From an uncultured Mycoplasmatota bacterium (lineage in GTDB: Bacteria; Bacillota_I; Bacilli_A; RF39; UBA660), in the NCBI GenBank assembly GCA_900553045.1, contig USBW01000007.1:1-12144 (forward strand): 12,144 bases of DNA. The letters are read 5' to 3'. Made by a program: the position numbers and the translations under genes. Every line of letters begins with the position of its first letter. Within the stretch, counting starts at the first letter, position 1. Below are positions 1 to 5,949 of this stretch, in pieces. The notes beneath the pieces were generated by a model that saw only the letters and a program-made list of their open reading frames with translations, did not search any database and was not told the DNA's origin.

Positions 1-2
1 AT

Positions 3-863
3 ACTACTCTAAAGACTTATCGTGACAGAGAAAAGTTTTTCAAAGACTTAGATAATGTTAAATTAAAAGATTTTAATATTGAACACTTTGAAAAATGGAA
101 AAAGCAAATAAATTCTTATGGATATACTACTAATCATAAAAATCATCTATTTAAATTTTTTAAAGAATTATTAAACTTTGCTACTAAATGGTATAATTTT
201 AACTTTACTGTAACCTATAATAAAATGACTAATTTTACTGATCCAAATGAAATGCCTAAAGAAATGTTATTTTTTACTTATGATGAATTTAAAAAATTTA
301 TTTCTGTAGAAGAAGATATTTTATTTAAAACATTATTTGAAACTTTATATTATTGTGGACTTCGTCGTGGTGAACTTAGAGGTCTTACTTGGAAAGATAT
401 AGATTTTGATAATCAATATTTAAGTATTAATAAAAATATTGTTGCTACTCAAGGCGATGAAAAGAAGCCTTATATTGTAACAACACCTAAAACAAAATCT
501 AGTATAAGAAATATCCCAATGCCTAAAGTATTAGTTGAAGATATGAAAAAATTATATGAAGTTTCAAAAAAACATTATGGTTTTAATGATGACTGGTATT
601 TATTTGGCGATACCGATCCAATTACTAATGGAAAACTAAGACATAGAAAAAATAAAAATTGTGAGTTAGCAGAAGTTAAACAAATTAGAATACACGATTT
701 TAGACATAGTTGCGCATCACTTTTAATTAATAGTGGTGCAACAATAAATGTAGTTGCAAAGTATTTAGGACATACAAAAATAGATGAGACCTTAAATACT
801 TATTCTCATCTATTTAAAAATCAAATGAATGAAATTGTAAACATTATCGACAAACTAAATTAA
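3..863 (+). CDS. Tyrosine recombinase (phage-type integrase), 5'-partial
   Basis: The reading frame is open from the left edge, so the ATG at 225 is internal; 286 residues are visible. Residues 1 to about 75 look like the helical SAM-like core-binding domain. The rest is the catalytic domain, with the full catalytic set: Arg121 (CGLRRGEL), a lysine in the TPKTKSS stretch (about residue 163-165), His231 and Arg234 (HDFRH), His257 (LGH) and the nucleophile Tyr267 (TYSHLF). Such enzymes cut and rejoin DNA through a 3'-phosphotyrosine link and integrate or excise prophages and genomic islands. An N-terminal arm-binding domain is expected off the left edge. The gene ends directly at a repeat-rich non-coding stretch, so the element it belongs to probably extends leftward. 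It appears intact and even more AT-rich than its neighbours. The family call is secure; the element type is not visible. Confidence 0.93.
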   Translation, partial: TTLKTYRDREKFFKDLDNVKLKDFNIEHFEKWKKQINSYGYTTNHKNHLFKFFKELLNFATKWYNFNFTVTYNKMTNFTDPNEMPKEMLFFTYDEFKKFISVEEDILFKTLFETLYYCGLRRGELRGLTWKDIDFDNQYLSINKNIVATQGDEKKPYIVTTPKTKSSIRNIPMPKVLVEDMKKLYEVSKKHYGFNDDWYLFGDTDPITNGKLRHRKNKNCELAEVKQIRIHDFRHSCASLLINSGATINVVAKYLGHTKIDETLNTYSHLFKNQMNEIVNIIDKLN

Positions 864-865
864 AA

Positions 866-887
866 TGGGTACCTATTTGGGTACCTA
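866..887. repeat. Two tandem copies of TGGGTACCTA
   Basis: TGGGTACCTA occurs at 866-875 and again at 878-887, a 12-bp period, starting 3 bp after the recombinase stop. Each copy contains the palindrome GGTACC. Short direct repeats at this position are typical of arm-type or accessory sites bound by tyrosine recombinases. That role is inferred; the repeat is seen directly. Confidence 0.6.
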
Positions 888-927
888 GTACATATATCAA
901 ATGGCATAAAGCCCTTATAAACAAAGT

Positions 928-949
928 ATCCCGCCATTTCTGACGGGAT
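928..949 (-). repeat. Hairpin with GAAA tetraloop when read on the minus strand
   Basis: Read on the minus strand, ATCCCGTCA and TGGCGGGAT form a 9-bp stem (one G-U pair) closed by a GAAA loop. Read on the plus strand, the same bases have a C-A mismatch. The structure therefore fits a minus-strand transcript or single-stranded DNA better. There is no T-run on either side, so it does not look like a terminator. Confidence 0.5.
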
Positions 950-969
950 TTCAGGGGGTTTTGGTTGAA

Positions 970-1000
970 TCTATTCTTCACTATTATCGTAAAGAATAGA
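970..1000. repeat. 9-bp perfect inverted repeat
   Basis: TCTATTCTT (970-978) and AAGAATAGA (992-1000) are perfect inverted repeats separated by 13 bp. This spacing and arrangement is compatible with core-type recombinase sites flanking a crossover region, but could also be a simple stem-loop. The role is inferred only. Confidence 0.4.
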
Positions 1001-1072
1001 GCGGGTATACTACCACGCAGTTTAATCGTAATATATTTTATTCTAAAAGTCAATACTATTTCTAATTTTGAA

Positions 1073-1102
1073 ATGACAAGTTCTATCAATATCTGCTATA
1101 AT
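1073..1102 (+). promoter_or_regulatory. Promoter for nitroreductase gene
   Basis: ATGACA (1073-1078) and TATAAT (1097-1102) are separated by 18 bp, with a TGC extended -10. Transcription would start near 1109, ahead of the TTAGGAGGA ribosome binding site at 1126-1134. Confidence 0.7.
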
Positions 1103-1140
1103 AAAAATGTAAAATGATAATAAAGTTAGGAGGAATTACT

Positions 1141-1659
1141 ATGAATGAAACAACTAAAGTTTTATGTGAAAGAAGAAGTGTCAAGAAGTATAATACTAAA
1201 AAAGTTTCTGATGAACTTATCAAAGAAATTGTAAAATGTGGTACTTATGCTCCCAATGGAATGGGGAAACAGTCACCAGTAATTGTAGTGATAAGAGATG
1301 AAAAGACGATAGCTAAACTAAGAAAATTAAATGCTAGCGTAGCTAATATGCCTCATGATCCTTTTTATAATGCCAATACTATTTTAGTAGTTTTAGCAGA
1401 TAAAAGAGTTCCAACTTATTTATATGATGGCAGCTTAGTTATGGGAAATTTAATGAATGCTGCTTATTCCTTAGGAGTAGATTCTTGCTGGATTCATCGT
1501 GCTAAAGAAACTTTTCAAACCAAAGAAGGACAAGAATTATTAAAAAAATGGGGATTAGATGAAAATTATGAAGGAATAGGGAACTGTCTTTTAGGTTATC
1601 GTGATTATGAACTTCCTGTAGCGAAACCTAGAAAAGATAATTATGTTATCTATGACTAG
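1141..1659 (+). CDS. Nitroreductase family protein (FMN-dependent)
   Basis: This 172-residue protein has the length and layout of a single-domain nitroreductase, a cytosolic FMN enzyme that passes electrons from NAD(P)H to nitro or quinone compounds. The N-terminal RRSVKKY (residues 11-17) is the phosphate-contacting FMN motif. APNGMGKQSP (37-46) is the second flavin loop, and GIGNCLLGY (145-153) is the C-terminal flavin-contacting strand. I start at 1141, not at the in-frame ATG at 1114, because TTAGGAGGA (1126-1134) sits 6 bases ahead and because 1114 falls just downstream of the -10 box. A small ORF follows after 29 bp with no terminator between, so they are probably co-transcribed. The substrate cannot be read from sequence. 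Confidence 0.92.
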   Translation: MNETTKVLCERRSVKKYNTKKVSDELIKEIVKCGTYAPNGMGKQSPVIVVIRDEKTIAKLRKLNASVANMPHDPFYNANTILVVLADKRVPTYLYDGSLVMGNLMNAAYSLGVDSCWIHRAKETFQTKEGQELLKKWGLDENYEGIGNCLLGYRDYELPVAKPRKDNYVIYD

Positions 1660-1688
1660 AAAATTACTAAAAAGGAAGAAATAAAAAA

Positions 1689-1961
1689 ATGGATAGACTA
1701 ACAAATTTTGAAGAAGCTTTACAGGATATTTTAAAAGAGTATGAGAGCTTGGGCCAAGAACTTGCTAAACTGCGTGAGGAAGGCAAGATGAAAACTACTA
1801 AATTTCGAGAATTATTAGGCAGGAAATTGGTCTATAGCATGATTATTGAGAATCATATTTATCAAGAAGGAGGAATCCTTTATTTGTTTTTAAAAGATAA
1901 AAATCAAAGACAAAAGTTATTGAATATTCTCCAGTTGCTAAAGATATGGCTAAGAAAATAG
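1689..1961 (+). CDS. Small helical hypothetical protein, probably frame-disrupted at its end
   Basis: This encodes 90 residues; I do not recognise a named function. The first 60 or so are charged and helical (EEALQDILKEYESLGQELAKL, then KTTKFRELLGRKLVYSMI). They resemble small two-helix proteins that I recall from Bacillota genomes. The tail after about residue 70 (QRQKLLNILQLLKIWLRK) looks unlike protein-coding sequence, and a better-looking frame opens alongside it from 1901. AAGGAAG (1672-1678) precedes the start by 10 bases. It follows the nitroreductase by 29 bp, presumably in one transcript. The true C-terminus may differ from the one given. Confidence 0.55.
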   Translation: MDRLTNFEEALQDILKEYESLGQELAKLREEGKMKTTKFRELLGRKLVYSMIIENHIYQEGGILYLFLKDKNQRQKLLNILQLLKIWLRK

Positions 1962-2059
1962 AAGATGAAGCTAATGAAATGGTTAAAAATGGTTATTTAT
2001 TAGTCAGTGTGAGCATGACTGGCAGTGCTAAAGCTATTTTGGTTTTTAAACAAGCTTAA
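1901..2059 (+). CDS. DUF4177-like small protein segment, -1 frame relative to the upstream ORF
   Basis: This frame runs without a stop from 1901 and reads SKTKVIEYSPVAKDMAKK, then a helix and NGYLLVSVSMTGS..ILVFK. It resembles DUF4177-type small proteins (beta-helix-beta with a G-[WY]-x-L-V-S-V strand). No ATG fits the expected N-terminus; the first is at 1946, inside the helix. However, AAGGAGG (1867-1873) followed by TTG (1884) would give a well-spaced start if one frame change occurred in the A-run at 1899-1903. So this is either the second half of the upstream gene or a separate gene whose start was lost to a single-base change. The family call is a recollection of pattern, not a search. 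Confidence 0.4.
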   Translation, partial: KSKTKVIEYSPVAKDMAKKIEDEANEMVKNGYLLVSVSMTGSAKAILVFKQA

Positions 2060-2091
2060 TTTAGTAAAACTTGAATTTTAGAATAAAATTT

Positions 2092-2137
2092 AAAAGAAAC
2101 AGCAAATTTAATGACTTTATTTCTGTTTCTTTTTCTT
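2092..2137 (+). terminator. Rho-independent terminator
   Basis: AAAAGAAACAG (2092-2102) pairs with CTGTTTCTTTT (2123-2133) across a 20-base loop, followed by further Ts. It closes the nitroreductase unit. The stem is AT-rich, so strength is uncertain. Confidence 0.6.
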
Positions 2138-2163
2138 TACAACGTTAATAGATGTGCTATAAT
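2136..2163 (+). promoter_or_regulatory. Promoter for the HD-kinase gene
   Basis: TTTACA (2136-2141) and TATAAT (2158-2163) are 16 bp apart with a TGC extended -10. Because this promoter lies downstream of 2111, the long in-frame extension beginning there cannot be the translated start. Confidence 0.72.
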
Positions 2164-2179
2164 GAACGAGGTGGTAAAT

Positions 2180-3529
2180 ATGAATATTCAAGAAAGAGCA
2201 AAGATCTTTGCAATTAAAGCTCATCAGGGACAAGTAAGAAAGTCTGACAAAGAAAAACCGATGATTATTCATCCTATTAATGTGGCTGATATTTTAAGAG
2301 AGTATGGTTATGATGATAATGTTGTAGCAGCAGGTTATTTACATGATGTCGTAGAAGACACTAAATATCAAGAAGAAGACATTTTAAAAGAGTTTGGTGA
2401 AGATATTACTTCATTAGTTATGGGGGCTAGTGAAAAAGATAAAAGTTTATCTTGGGAAGAGAGAAAAGAAGCAGTTATTAAAGAGATCAAAAATTTAGAT
2501 CTACGTCACAAAGCGATTATTTGTGCAGATAAAATCAGCAATTTAGAGGATTTTAATATTATTTCTATGATTAAAGGAGAATATGATTTTTCATCTTTTA
2601 GAAGAGGCTATGACAAACAAAAGTGGTACTATCAAGAAGTATATAAAAAACTTATTGTCAACGAAGATGCTAATTTGCCGATGTTTAAGAGATTAAAAAG
2701 TCTGATTGATTATGTTTTTAATGACTTAAGGGGCGATGAATATTTAAAAAATGTCATTTTTGCCAATGATGAAGAGGAATATGCTGAATTACTGAAATTA
2801 CACTATCGCAAAGAAGAAATTTATAAACTGTGTAAAATCTTACCTAAAAAACCTTATATCATTGAATTTACAGGGACTCCTAGGACAGGTAAGACTACTT
2901 TAATCAATATTTATAGAGATTTTTTTGCGAAGAAGGGTTTTAAAGTAAAAATTTTAGAAGAGTTTGTTACTTCTAAAAAATATAAGGAGGAACTTTATCC
3001 AAAGTTAAAAAATCAAGATTTAAAGACTCGTAATGAAGAAATTTTTAAAAATATTCTAAAACAATTAGAAGCAGTTTTAAAAGAAGAAGTAGATATAGTT
3101 ATAATGGATAGGGGTCTTACTGATCGCCTTGTTTGGTTTGATCGCTTTTTTGAACAAGAAGGATTAGAGTCTTTAGAAAAAGAAAAACATATGGCAACTT
3201 ATCTTTCGCAAGCTTTAGAAAATTCTCAAAAAGTTGATTTAGTAATCGCTACTTATACTGATACTTTAACAGCTTTAAAAAGGGATTATAAGACTTATTT
3301 ATCTTTAGAAGAAAGAAGCTTTTTGAACGAACAAAATCTTAATGAGTACAATAACTCTTTATTGAATATCAAAAATATACTTTTAGCGAAGAAGATGAAT
3401 TATTATTTGGTAGATACTACTTCTAAAAGTTCAAGAGAACTTTCAATTTTAATAGCCCAGATAATTTTAGAAAATATGCGAAAAGAGTTTATTGATAGGG
3501 TAAATAAAGAATTTAATAATGTAGAATAA
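2180..3529 (+). CDS. Fusion of RelA/SpoT-like HD hydrolase domain and P-loop nucleotide/nucleoside kinase-like domain
   Basis: This is a 449-residue cytosolic protein. Residues 1-140 are an HD domain of the (p)ppGpp-hydrolase type: RKS at 20-22, H31, HD at 55-56, ED at 59-60, and ADKISN with D117 and N121. These match the metal ligands and catalytic pair of Rel/SpoT and MESH1-type hydrolases, and there is no synthetase domain. After a helical linker, residues 225-445 form a P-loop domain with Walker A GTPRTGKT (232-239) and DRGLTDR (310-316), resembling deoxynucleoside/thymidylate-kinase-like or AAA_28-type proteins. The start is at 2180 because GAGGTGG (2168-2174) and the promoter lie just ahead. 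It is transcribed alone, between its own promoter and terminator. Alarmone or nucleotide hydrolysis plus nucleotide phosphorylation is inferred; substrates are unknown. Confidence 0.85.
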   Translation: MNIQERAKIFAIKAHQGQVRKSDKEKPMIIHPINVADILREYGYDDNVVAAGYLHDVVEDTKYQEEDILKEFGEDITSLVMGASEKDKSLSWEERKEAVIKEIKNLDLRHKAIICADKISNLEDFNIISMIKGEYDFSSFRRGYDKQKWYYQEVYKKLIVNEDANLPMFKRLKSLIDYVFNDLRGDEYLKNVIFANDEEEYAELLKLHYRKEEIYKLCKILPKKPYIIEFTGTPRTGKTTLINIYRDFFAKKGFKVKILEEFVTSKKYKEELYPKLKNQDLKTRNEEIFKNILKQLEAVLKEEVDIVIMDRGLTDRLVWFDRFFEQEGLESLEKEKHMATYLSQALENSQKVDLVIATYTDTLTALKRDYKTYLSLEERSFLNEQNLNEYNNSLLNIKNILLAKKMNYYLVDTTSKSSRELSILIAQIILENMRKEFIDRVNKEFNNVE

Positions 3530-3533
3530 GCAG

Positions 3534-3556
3534 GCATTCATCTTGAATGCTTTTTT
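3534..3556 (+). terminator. Rho-independent terminator after the HD-kinase gene
   Basis: GCATTCA (3534-3540) pairs perfectly with TGAATGC (3544-3550) across a 3-base loop and is followed by six Ts (3551-3556). It lies 4 bp after the stop codon. Confidence 0.88.
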
Positions 3557-3594
3557 ATTTGCGTCAAATAATATATTGTTATTTAAAGTATAAA

Positions 3595-3843
3595 ATGTTA
3601 TTATTAGCATATAATAAAGCACGCTTTCAAAGAAGCATTAAAAAAATCCCTTCTAGTACTAGTAGTACTAATAATAACTGGTATGGTGATTATTCGACGA
3701 TCACAACTACTAATAGAGTTACTATCGATCGTGGTTCGTTTGCTAGTATGCACACAACTGCGGGATTATTTAGCCATGGTAATGAAAGTTATGTAAGTGT
3801 TCGTTCTGATGTTGGCTCTCGAACATCTTTAATCATTTATTAA
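3595..3843 (+). pseudogene. Small Ser/Thr/Asn-rich ORF, possible remnant of a surface protein C-terminus
   Basis: This encodes 82 residues from the ATG at 3595. An earlier in-frame ATG at 3547 lies inside the preceding terminator and can be discarded. No ribosome binding site precedes 3595 and no convincing promoter was found. The middle is low-complexity (SSTSSTNNN). The end, from the Trp-Tyr pair to the final Tyr (TTAGLFSHGNESYVSVRSD), loosely recalls the closing segment of large gut-Firmicute surface proteins that end in a G-V-R-P-type strand. I read it as a decayed C-terminal fragment, but a small free-standing peptide gene is possible. No function is claimed. Confidence 0.35.
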
Positions 3844-3870
3844 TTACTGATCATAAATTTTAAAATTCCT

Positions 3871-3898
3871 TTGCATCGACAAAACTATATGATAGAAT
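3871..3898 (+). promoter_or_regulatory. Probable promoter for the ABC exporter genes
   Basis: TTGCAT (3871-3876) and TAGAAT (3893-3898), 16 bp apart, with a TGA extended -10. The -35 is weak. The ribosome binding site AAAGGA (3925-3930) follows. Confidence 0.5.
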
Positions 3899-3940
3899 TA
3901 AATAGGGTTATTCAAAATTATGAGAAAGGAATTAAAATAA

Positions 3941-4699
3941 ATGTTGCGAGTAAAAGATTTAAAAAAGAAATTTGTTAAATATAATGCTAAGCAAGAAAAA
4001 GAAGAGTTCTATGCTAATGCTGGCATCTCTTTTGAAGCTAGTGAAGGTGAAATAATAGGAGTCTTAGGACCTAATGGAGCAGGGAAGACTACACTTTTAA
4101 GAATGCTTTCAGGGATTCTTACACCATCTTCAGGAATAATTGATTTTGATGGTCTTACCTATGAAAAAAATGAAATAGAAATTAAAAAGCAGATTGCTTA
4201 TCTATCAGGTAATACTAAAATATATAATTCACTATCCGCCTATGAACTACTAAAAATGTGCTGTGAGTTCTATGATGTAGATCCTGACAAAATTGAGAAA
4301 AGAATCAAAGAAGTTTCTGAAACTTTAAATATGCAAGACTTTTTATATAATCGAATCGAAAATTTATCAACTGGGCAGACCCAACGGGTCAATATAGCAA
4401 GATGTCTAATCCACGATCCTAAATATTATATTTTAGATGAAGCTACCAGTGGCCTTGATGTTATTTCTAGTCAAATTATTTTAGACTTTATCAAAAAAGA
4501 AAAGGCCCGTGGGAAAACGATCCTTTATTCAACTCACTATATGGAAGAAGCTGAAAATATTTGTGATCTAGTTCTTATGATCAATAAAGGCTGCGTCATT
4601 AAAGAAGGAACGCCAGCTGACATAAGAAAATCTACTAAGACAACAAACTTACGTGATGCTTTCTTTGCTTTGATTGGAGGATTAGAAGATGAAAAATAA
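3941..4699 (+). CDS. ABC transporter ATP-binding protein, NatA-like
   Basis: This 252-residue nucleotide-binding subunit has every motif needed for ATP hydrolysis: Walker A GPNGAGKT (43-50), the ABC signature LSTGQ (142-146), Walker B ending in Asp166-Glu167 (YYILDEATS) and the switch His199 (STHYMEE). The short C-terminal tail and the ABC-2 type partner place it among NatA-like exporter ATPases, known in Bacillus subtilis for sodium extrusion and elsewhere for drug or peptide efflux. It acts at the inner face of the membrane. The start at 3941 follows AAAGGA by 10 bases. Its end overlaps the permease start by 11 bp, indicating translational coupling. The exported substrate cannot be deduced. 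Confidence 0.92.
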   Translation: MLRVKDLKKKFVKYNAKQEKEEFYANAGISFEASEGEIIGVLGPNGAGKTTLLRMLSGILTPSSGIIDFDGLTYEKNEIEIKKQIAYLSGNTKIYNSLSAYELLKMCCEFYDVDPDKIEKRIKEVSETLNMQDFLYNRIENLSTGQTQRVNIARCLIHDPKYYILDEATSGLDVISSQIILDFIKKEKARGKTILYSTHYMEEAENICDLVLMINKGCVIKEGTPADIRKSTKTTNLRDAFFALIGGLEDEK

Positions 4700-5714
4700 T
4701 ATTTGGAATATTTTGAAAAAAGAACTTAGAGAAATGTTTAGAGACAAAAAATCACTTGCCATGATGCTAATACTACCAATCATGATTCCCTTGCTAGTCC
4801 TTGGTATGTCTTTCTTATTTGAAGCTCAAGCTAACATGCCTTTAGAAGACTATAATAAAATTGGTTTTAACTATGAACCTAGCCAAACAGAACAAAACAT
4901 TATGTCATCATTTGGGATAGAACCTACTTATGCTTCCGAGGATAAACTTTTAGAACAGTACAATAATGAAGAAATAGATTTATATGTTCTAAAAGACAGC
5001 AACAATTATACCATTAAAGGTGAAGATAACACGACGACCACTTATGCTAGTTCTTTAGTAGAAAACTATCTTAATGCTTATAAACAACAGTTACAAGCTA
5101 ACTATTTACAAGCTAGTGGAATTGATACTGATGAAGTTTTAAACATTATTACTATTACCAAAGACATCAAAGAACAAGATAATTACTTTGCTACTTACAT
5201 CACTAGCTATGCTTTTCTATTTATTATCATGGCAATAACAGTCTCTGCCACTTATCCTGCTACTGATGCTACTGCTGGTGAAAAAGAACGTGGTACTTTA
5301 GAGACCCTTCTTACTTTTCCTATCAGAAGCAAAGATATCATCATTGGTAAGTTCCTAAGCGTTACCATCTCGTCAATTATTACTGGTACTATTAGTCTAA
5401 TTCTTACTATTATTGCCTTATTACTAGCAAATAATATGTTTAAAATTTATGAGGGGACAAACTTAATGTTGCCACTTAATAGCCTTATCTTTGCTACAAT
5501 TGTCATCATCGCTTACTCATTTTTGATAAGTGGCTTATGTATCGCTATAGCAAGTCGTTCTAAAACCTTTAAAGAAGCCCAAAGTGCCTTGACACCATTA
5601 ACTTTCATCTCCTTCTTCCCAGGAATGATTGCCTTCATGATCAATGTTAAGACAACAGCTTTGCTATCCTTAATACCATTTAAATTACACCTTAATCTTT
5701 ACAGATATTACTAA
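4689..5714 (+). CDS. ABC-2 type permease, NatB-like, C-terminally frameshifted
   Basis: The frame gives 341 residues: a cytoplasmic start, TM1 at about 22-44, a large extracellular domain at about 45-165, then four helices at about 166-188, 218-240, 258-286 and 298-320. The motif GEKERGTLETLLTFP lies between TM2 and TM3 and is characteristic of NatB/ABC-2 permeases, where it contacts the ATPase. The reading ends in LHLNLYRYY, which does not resemble a permease end. The expected last helix is present from 5683 in another frame. Adding two bases in the T-run at about 5678-5680 would restore a 382-residue protein. The gene is therefore probably broken, phase-variable, or misread in the assembly. 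AATTGGAGG-like sequence (4674-4681, TTGGAGG) serves as its ribosome binding site. Confidence 0.85.
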   Translation: MKNNIWNILKKELREMFRDKKSLAMMLILPIMIPLLVLGMSFLFEAQANMPLEDYNKIGFNYEPSQTEQNIMSSFGIEPTYASEDKLLEQYNNEEIDLYVLKDSNNYTIKGEDNTTTTYASSLVENYLNAYKQQLQANYLQASGIDTDEVLNIITITKDIKEQDNYFATYITSYAFLFIIMAITVSATYPATDATAGEKERGTLETLLTFPIRSKDIIIGKFLSVTISSIITGTISLILTIIALLLANNMFKIYEGTNLMLPLNSLIFATIVIIAYSFLISGLCIAIASRSKTFKEAQSALTPLTFISFFPGMIAFMINVKTTALLSLIPFKLHLNLYRYY

Positions 5715-5835
5715 TGGTACTGTAAATTATCTTTACATATTCTTAATGTTACTATCGACAATTATTATAATTAGTATCGTCTTAAAGATTATCATTAAAC
5801 AATATAAATCAGAAAACGTTTTATTTTCCAAATAA
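5683..5835 (+). pseudogene. Out-of-frame C-terminal helix of the NatB-like permease
   Basis: In the frame shifted from the permease, codons from 5683 read NYTLIFTDITNGTVNYLYIF, then a strongly hydrophobic helix rich in Leu and Ile and a basic tail ending ENVLFSK. This is what the C-terminus of a NatB-type permease should look like. It has no start codon or ribosome binding site of its own near 5683. Its stop (5833-5835) lies 1 bp before the terminator hairpin, which also shows that the gene originally ended here. Confidence 0.8.
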
Positions 5836-5836
5836 C

Positions 5837-5869
5837 AAGTTGACTTAAAAAAATCTAAGTCAACTTTTT
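5837..5869 (+). terminator. Rho-independent terminator of the ABC exporter unit
   Basis: AAGTTGACTTA (5837-5847) pairs perfectly with TAAGTCAACTT (5856-5866) across an 8-base A-rich loop, then Ts to 5869. Confidence 0.88.
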
Positions 5870-5900
5870 ACTTTAAAAGATCAATTCAAACAATTTCTTA

Positions 5901-5929
5901 TTGAAATTTAGAGCAATTTATTATTTAAT
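5901..5929 (+). promoter_or_regulatory. Promoter for the NlpC/P60 protein
   Basis: TTGAAA (5901-5906) and TTTAAT (5924-5929) are 17 bp apart. The ribosome binding site AAAGAGG (5936-5942) is close behind, so the 5' leader is very short. Confidence 0.55.
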
Positions 5930-5949
5930 AAAAATAAAGAGGTATATAT

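Larger units (their letters stand above)
864..1072. other. Non-coding recombinase-chromosome junction, candidate attachment region
   Basis: I see no credible gene between the recombinase and the nitroreductase promoter. The stretch is locally GC-richer (about 925-1020) than its surroundings. It contains the GGTACC repeats (866-887), a hairpin (928-949), a 9-bp inverted repeat (970-978 and 992-1000) and a G-run at 953-958. No tRNA or tmRNA 3' end is recognisable. It is a reasonable place for the att site, but the core cannot be fixed without the other end of the element or an empty site. Confidence 0.45.

Noticed and set aside
950..1010. Possible tRNA or tmRNA 3' end as recombinase target
   Set aside because: GGTTGAATC at 963-971 superficially resembles a T-loop, but no acceptor stem, anticodon arm or CCA could be folded on either strand.
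844..1089. 81-residue minus-strand ORF over the recombinase junction
   Set aside because: Its C-terminal residues (GTQIGTHF) are just the tandem GGTACC repeats read in reverse. There is no ribosome binding site, and it overlaps hairpins and the recombinase end. I treat it as non-coding junction sequence.
1896..1905. Programmed -1 ribosomal frameshift site
   Set aside because: The bases do not form an X-XXY-YYZ slippery heptamer in the zero frame and I see no downstream pseudoknot; a simple indel is the easier explanation.
2111..2179. Upstream extension of the HD-kinase ORF to the ATG at 2111
   Set aside because: The segment contains the second arm of a terminator and the -35 and -10 boxes of the gene's own promoter, so it cannot be translated from that transcript. 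GAGGTGG positions the start at 2180.
3547..3594. Upstream extension of the small ORF from the ATG at 3547
   Set aside because: The ATG lies in the stem of the perfect terminator hairpin at 3534-3556.
3655..3680. CTAGTACTAG palindrome and TAGTAC repeats as an operator
   Set aside because: They fall in the Ser/Thr codon run of the small ORF and can be explained by repeated AGT/ACT codons.
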